A stretch of 28,126 nucleotides of DNA from NCBI GenBank assembly GCA_964652565.1, contig CAZZEC010000076.1:1-28126 (forward strand). The letters run 5' to 3'. The position numbers and the translations under genes are program-made. The DNA comes from JBCCTX01 sp964652565 (lineage in GTDB: Bacteria; Bacteroidota; Bacteroidia; J057). The notes under the pieces are model-generated. The model was given only the letters and a program-made list of their open reading frames with translations. It did no database searches and had not been told where the DNA came from. Shown piece after piece: positions 25,390 to 28,126 of the stretch; positions within the stretch are counted from its first letter, which is position 1; every line of letters begins with the position of its first letter.

Positions 25390-26409
25390 ATGCTTACAAC
25401 ACGTAAAGCTACACTTCTTTCAAAGTCTTTGACACCGAGGAAGATTTGGAATATGGCAAGCATACAAGCCTCATTCCATTACAGTAGATATACTAAGACT
25501 TGTTATCATCGGGGAAACCCTGTTAAACTGGGAATAGAGCCTACAACACATTGTAATCTGCGATGTCCGGAATGTCCTTCCGGACTTCGCAGTTTTACTA
25601 GGCCCACAGGTATAATGGATATAGCTCTGTACAAAGAGATCATCGATCAGGTATATCAAGACTTGATATACCTATTGTTGTATTTCCAGGGTGAACCTTT
25701 TCTTCATCCTCAATTCTTCGAAATGGCTCAATATGCTAAAAAACGAGGGATATTTAGTGCTACAAGCACCAATGGCCATTATTTGGATGATGAGAGGGCA
25801 AAGGCAACCGTAGAAAGCGGATTATCGGAAGTTATTATTTCATTAGATGGCACTACACAAGATACCTACGAATCATATAGAATTGGAGGAAACCTGGAGA
25901 AGGTTATTCAAGGAATAAAAAACCTCGTCAAATGGCGCGAGATGTTACGTTCTACCTCCCCACACATTATCATCCAGTTTTTAGTGGTAAAACCCAATGA
26001 ACATCAAATTACAGATATACAGCAATTGGGTAGCAAATTAAAAGTAGACAAAGTAATTCTTAAAAGCGCTCAAATATATAACTATGAATACGGTAGCCCA
26101 TTGATACCATCTATCTCTCGATATAGTCGTTATAGGAAGAATACACAGGGATTGTATGAACTCAAAAATAATCTGACAAACCAATGTTGGCGCTTGTGGC
26201 AAGGAGCAGAGATTACGTGGGATGGACGTGTATTACCCTGTTGCTTTGATAAAGATGCACAATATGAAATGGGAAAAATACCCGAGAAACCTTTCCATAA
26301 AATTTGGCAGAGCAAAGCATATGACCAATTTAGAAGACAACTCCTACAATCTCGGAGTTCCATAGATATCTGCACGAATTGTAGTGAAGGCTTGAAAGTT
26401 TGGGAATAA
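25390..26409 (+). CDS. Radical SAM / SPASM-domain protein
   Basis: This is a 339-residue enzyme. The SAM-binding [4Fe-4S] motif is CNLRCPEC (Cys55, Cys59, Cys62). FQGEPFLHPQF and SLDGTTQDTYESYR follow as in SPASM/twitch enzymes. A C-terminal SPASM-type cluster is suggested by Cys266, Cys284-Cys285, and Cys328/Cys331 (CTNCSEG). Members modify ribosomal peptides, sugars or other substrates through a 5'-deoxyadenosyl radical. No precursor-peptide gene is visible nearby. The start ATG at 25390 is 38 bases after the acidic-protein stop. The 3' end meets a tRNA terminator on the other strand. Confidence 0.9.
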   Translation: MLTTRKATLLSKSLTPRKIWNMASIQASFHYSRYTKTCYHRGNPVKLGIEPTTHCNLRCPECPSGLRSFTRPTGIMDIALYKEIIDQVYQDLIYLLLYFQGEPFLHPQFFEMAQYAKKRGIFSATSTNGHYLDDERAKATVESGLSEVIISLDGTTQDTYESYRIGGNLEKVIQGIKNLVKWREMLRSTSPHIIIQFLVVKPNEHQITDIQQLGSKLKVDKVILKSAQIYNYEYGSPLIPSISRYSRYRKNTQGLYELKNNLTNQCWRLWQGAEITWDGRVLPCCFDKDAQYEMGKIPEKPFHKIWQSKAYDQFRRQLLQSRSSIDICTNCSEGLKVWE

Positions 26410-26431
26410 AAAAAGCCACCCTAAGGTGGCT
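26408..26431 (-). terminator. Intrinsic terminator of tRNA-Asn
   Basis: AGCCACC (26414-26420) and GGTGGCT (26425-26431) form a 7-bp stem with loop CTAA. On the minus strand a run of seven T follows (A at 26408-26414). It overlaps the last bases of the radical SAM gene. Confidence 0.85.
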
Positions 26432-26434
26432 ATG

Positions 26435-26508
26435 CTCCCCATCTAGGACTCGAACCTAGGACCTGCGGATTAACAGTCCGTCGCTCTAACCAACTGAGCT
26501 AATGGGGA
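26435..26508 (-). tRNA. tRNA-Asn (anticodon GTT)
   Basis: This is a 74-base cloverleaf on the minus strand. The acceptor pairs TCCCCAT with ATGGGGA, the D loop contains AGCTCAGTTGGTTAGAGC, the anticodon arm has CGGACTGTTAATCCG with GTT, and the T loop is GTTCGAGTC. The discriminator is G and no CCA is encoded. A terminator follows 4 bases later. Confidence 0.97.
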
Positions 26509-27182
26509 ATCTAATAGATATACTTTTTATTATTCTGGGTTTTTGCCAGAAAGGTTTTGCGAAATAAAAACTCAGAGATCAAAAATGCAACTTTTTGATG
26601 ATGAAAATCTATACTTTTTGACGATAACTTTTATCATTGTTTTCCTATCATGTATCCATTATCTTTATGATATAATTATATATATCAAATATTTTTTTAT
26701 TTTAGTACTGCTGGTGAACATGTTAGTACGGAATGTCTTTCCAATAGTGCTGACTCAAAATCTATACGTATCTGTAAGTAATCATTTACAAGTTTTGCAT
26801 TGCAAATGATTTTGCTGAACATAATTATCCAGGATATTCTTTTTTCTACAAAGTCCTGTCTTTACTGAATCTATGTTTACAGGTGTATTTCTAGCTAAGT
26901 TAGACATAACCTACTCTGGAATTCTAAAATCTTGCAATGATAAGCTTGTGATAATTACGAACAACATATGTTATTAGGTTGGCTTTCAAATGATATAGCA
27001 TTTCGCTAATAACGTAAATTATTTTTATTACAGTGCCTTAATAGTTTTAAGCAAGTAAGTCAATTATATAATAAGAAATGTAATATCTGCATTTCTAAGC
27101 CCTAAGCCTATTGACCGCAACAAGGCAATTAGTCATTTGTAACGTATTTATAAGTACATCTCAACTTTAAACCACCTCATCG
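26509..27182. other. Long AT-rich non-coding region
   Basis: In 674 bases I see no convincing gene. An 88-codon open frame (26543-26809, TTG start) encodes a hydrophobic string without family features. AGAAATG (27074-27080) and CATTTCT (27090-27096) form a 7-bp hairpin about 87 bases before the sulfotransferase ATG. The tRNA-Asn promoter must lie near the left end, but no clear -33/-7 pair is seen. Confidence 0.6.
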
Positions 27183-28126
27183 ATGAAAAAGCAATTAATC
27201 TTTCACATCGGCCTACACAAAACTGCTACGACATTTTTACAGGAAAATATCTTCCCTACCTTATTTGATTGGTATTATTTAGACCGCGAGTATGTACAGC
27301 ACAATTTTGCAATGAATAGATTGCAATTTGAAGATGATACCTTATATGACGCTCAAGTGGTTAAGGATGAAATCAATCGTATTCCCCATGATAAACTCTT
27401 ATTCTCTTCAGAAGAGTTAAACGGTCATCCTTGGATGTCAGCATTTAATCGATCACAAATTGCACGTAGATTACATGAGCTTTCTCCTCACACAAAAATC
27501 ATCTTGTTTATCAGAGGGCAAAAAAGCATTTTATATTCTCATTACAATAACTTTATTCAAAATTATCGAGGTACGACAGGCGTGGAAGATTTTGTATGGA
27601 AACCTAAAGAAAACTTTTCTTTTGAAAAGTATAACAAGCATTGCAAAGCGTCTATCAATACCTTGTATTATAATACTGCATGGTTTAGTCTCAGCATAAA
27701 TAATTTTCTCTATTTTGAGTTGATTTCTTATTACAAAAAGCTATTTGGAGAAAATTTACATGTATTTACGTATGAATCATTTAGAAATACACCAGATCTT
27801 GTATTCGACAAATTTTCCCAAATATTTGAAGAAGATATTAAGCCTGAAGTAAGGGAAATAGCACGAAAAAAACGGGTCAACACCAGTGTGGGAAGTAAGC
27901 AACTTCACCAAAGACTGATTGTCAACAAAGTTACAGCAGGTTATAGTAACAGATATATCAATAAACTGAGCGAAAAAGCCGTTCAAATTGCCTTTATTGC
28001 CAGCCATGGTCCCAAAGAAAGCCCTGAAAAGATGTACATCAACGAGTTAGTGGAAGACTTCTACAGGGAGAATAACCAAAAGCTCATTGAACATTTTCCA
28101 GAAATAGGTATTCAGGATTTTCCAGA
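27183..28126 (+). CDS. Sulfotransferase-like protein (cut by the window end)
   Basis: The open frame runs from the ATG at 27183 to the last base: 314 residues, no stop yet. The N-terminal IFHIGLHKTATTFLQ is the PAPS 5'-phosphosulfate loop (Lys13 within residues 10-17). KIILFIRGQKSILYSHYNN (Arg111, Ser119) is the 3'-phosphate motif. It would transfer sulfate from PAPS to a glycan or other acceptor, acting in the cytoplasm. The final residues before the edge (LIEHFPEIGIQDFP) look close to the C-terminus of such proteins. The acceptor is unknown. It has a long AT-rich upstream gap and is not in an operon with the radical SAM gene. Confidence 0.88.
   Translation, partial: MKKQLIFHIGLHKTATTFLQENIFPTLFDWYYLDREYVQHNFAMNRLQFEDDTLYDAQVVKDEINRIPHDKLLFSSEELNGHPWMSAFNRSQIARRLHELSPHTKIILFIRGQKSILYSHYNNFIQNYRGTTGVEDFVWKPKENFSFEKYNKHCKASINTLYYNTAWFSLSINNFLYFELISYYKKLFGENLHVFTYESFRNTPDLVFDKFSQIFEEDIKPEVREIARKKRVNTSVGSKQLHQRLIVNKVTAGYSNRYINKLSEKAVQIAFIASHGPKESPEKMYINELVEDFYRENNQKLIEHFPEIGIQDFP

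Noticed and set aside
26543..26809. 88-codon open frame with a hydrophobic product
   Set aside because: It starts with TTG, lies in AT-rich DNA where hydrophobic codons arise by chance, and shows no family motif or ribosome site.

Overview
The window is an AT-rich chromosomal piece from a Bacteroidota bacterium, probably Saprospiria or a close relative. The evidence is TAnnTTTG-type -7 promoter boxes, weak Shine-Dalgarno sequences, the nusB / DUF1573 / yajC / ybbR gene neighbourhood, LytTR regulators, and several secreted proteins with N-terminal signal or lipobox sequences. The exact taxon is inferred, not shown.

Left end (1-5019): the 3' part of a CRISPR array (three 37-bp repeats, two 36-bp spacers, no cas genes in view) ends 107 bases before a leftward housekeeping block. 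In transcription order the block is leucine-type dehydrogenase, nusB, NAD-type isocitrate dehydrogenase, DUF1573 lipoprotein, yajC, ybbR. yajC looks broken only because a 100-N scaffold gap is flanked by an exact 55-bp duplication. Removing 155 bp restores one 104-residue frame.

Centre left (5309-10586): a rightward set of gmhB heptose-bisphosphate phosphatase, an isolated nuoD (complex I), a LytTR response regulator overlapping nuoD by one base, and lon protease.

Centre (10607-16257): a leftward 499-residue alpha-helical protein of unknown function, a rightward small outer-membrane beta-barrel protein, a leftward copper-type P1B ATPase with an altered last membrane motif, and a leftward LuxE-like acyl-protein synthetase.

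Centre right (16510-22252): a MoxR/Mg-chelatase-like AAA+ ATPase, a REP-like palindromic element, a two-SPOR-repeat secreted protein, a TerC-family membrane protein, a leftward TPR-like lipoprotein and a leftward GT4 glycosyltransferase.

Right (22341-28126): a compact ECF sigma / membrane anti-sigma / secreted acidic protein operon, a radical SAM-SPASM protein, a tRNA-Asn on the minus strand with its own terminator, a long AT-rich non-coding stretch, and a sulfotransferase gene cut by the window edge. The glycosyltransferase, radical SAM protein and sulfotransferase suggest surface-glycan or peptide-modification functions, but they are not one operon.

Most of the window is ordinary. The parts most worth checking are the CRISPR array with its T-biased variant repeat, the sigma/anti-sigma/acidic-protein operon, and the nuoD-LytTR pairing.
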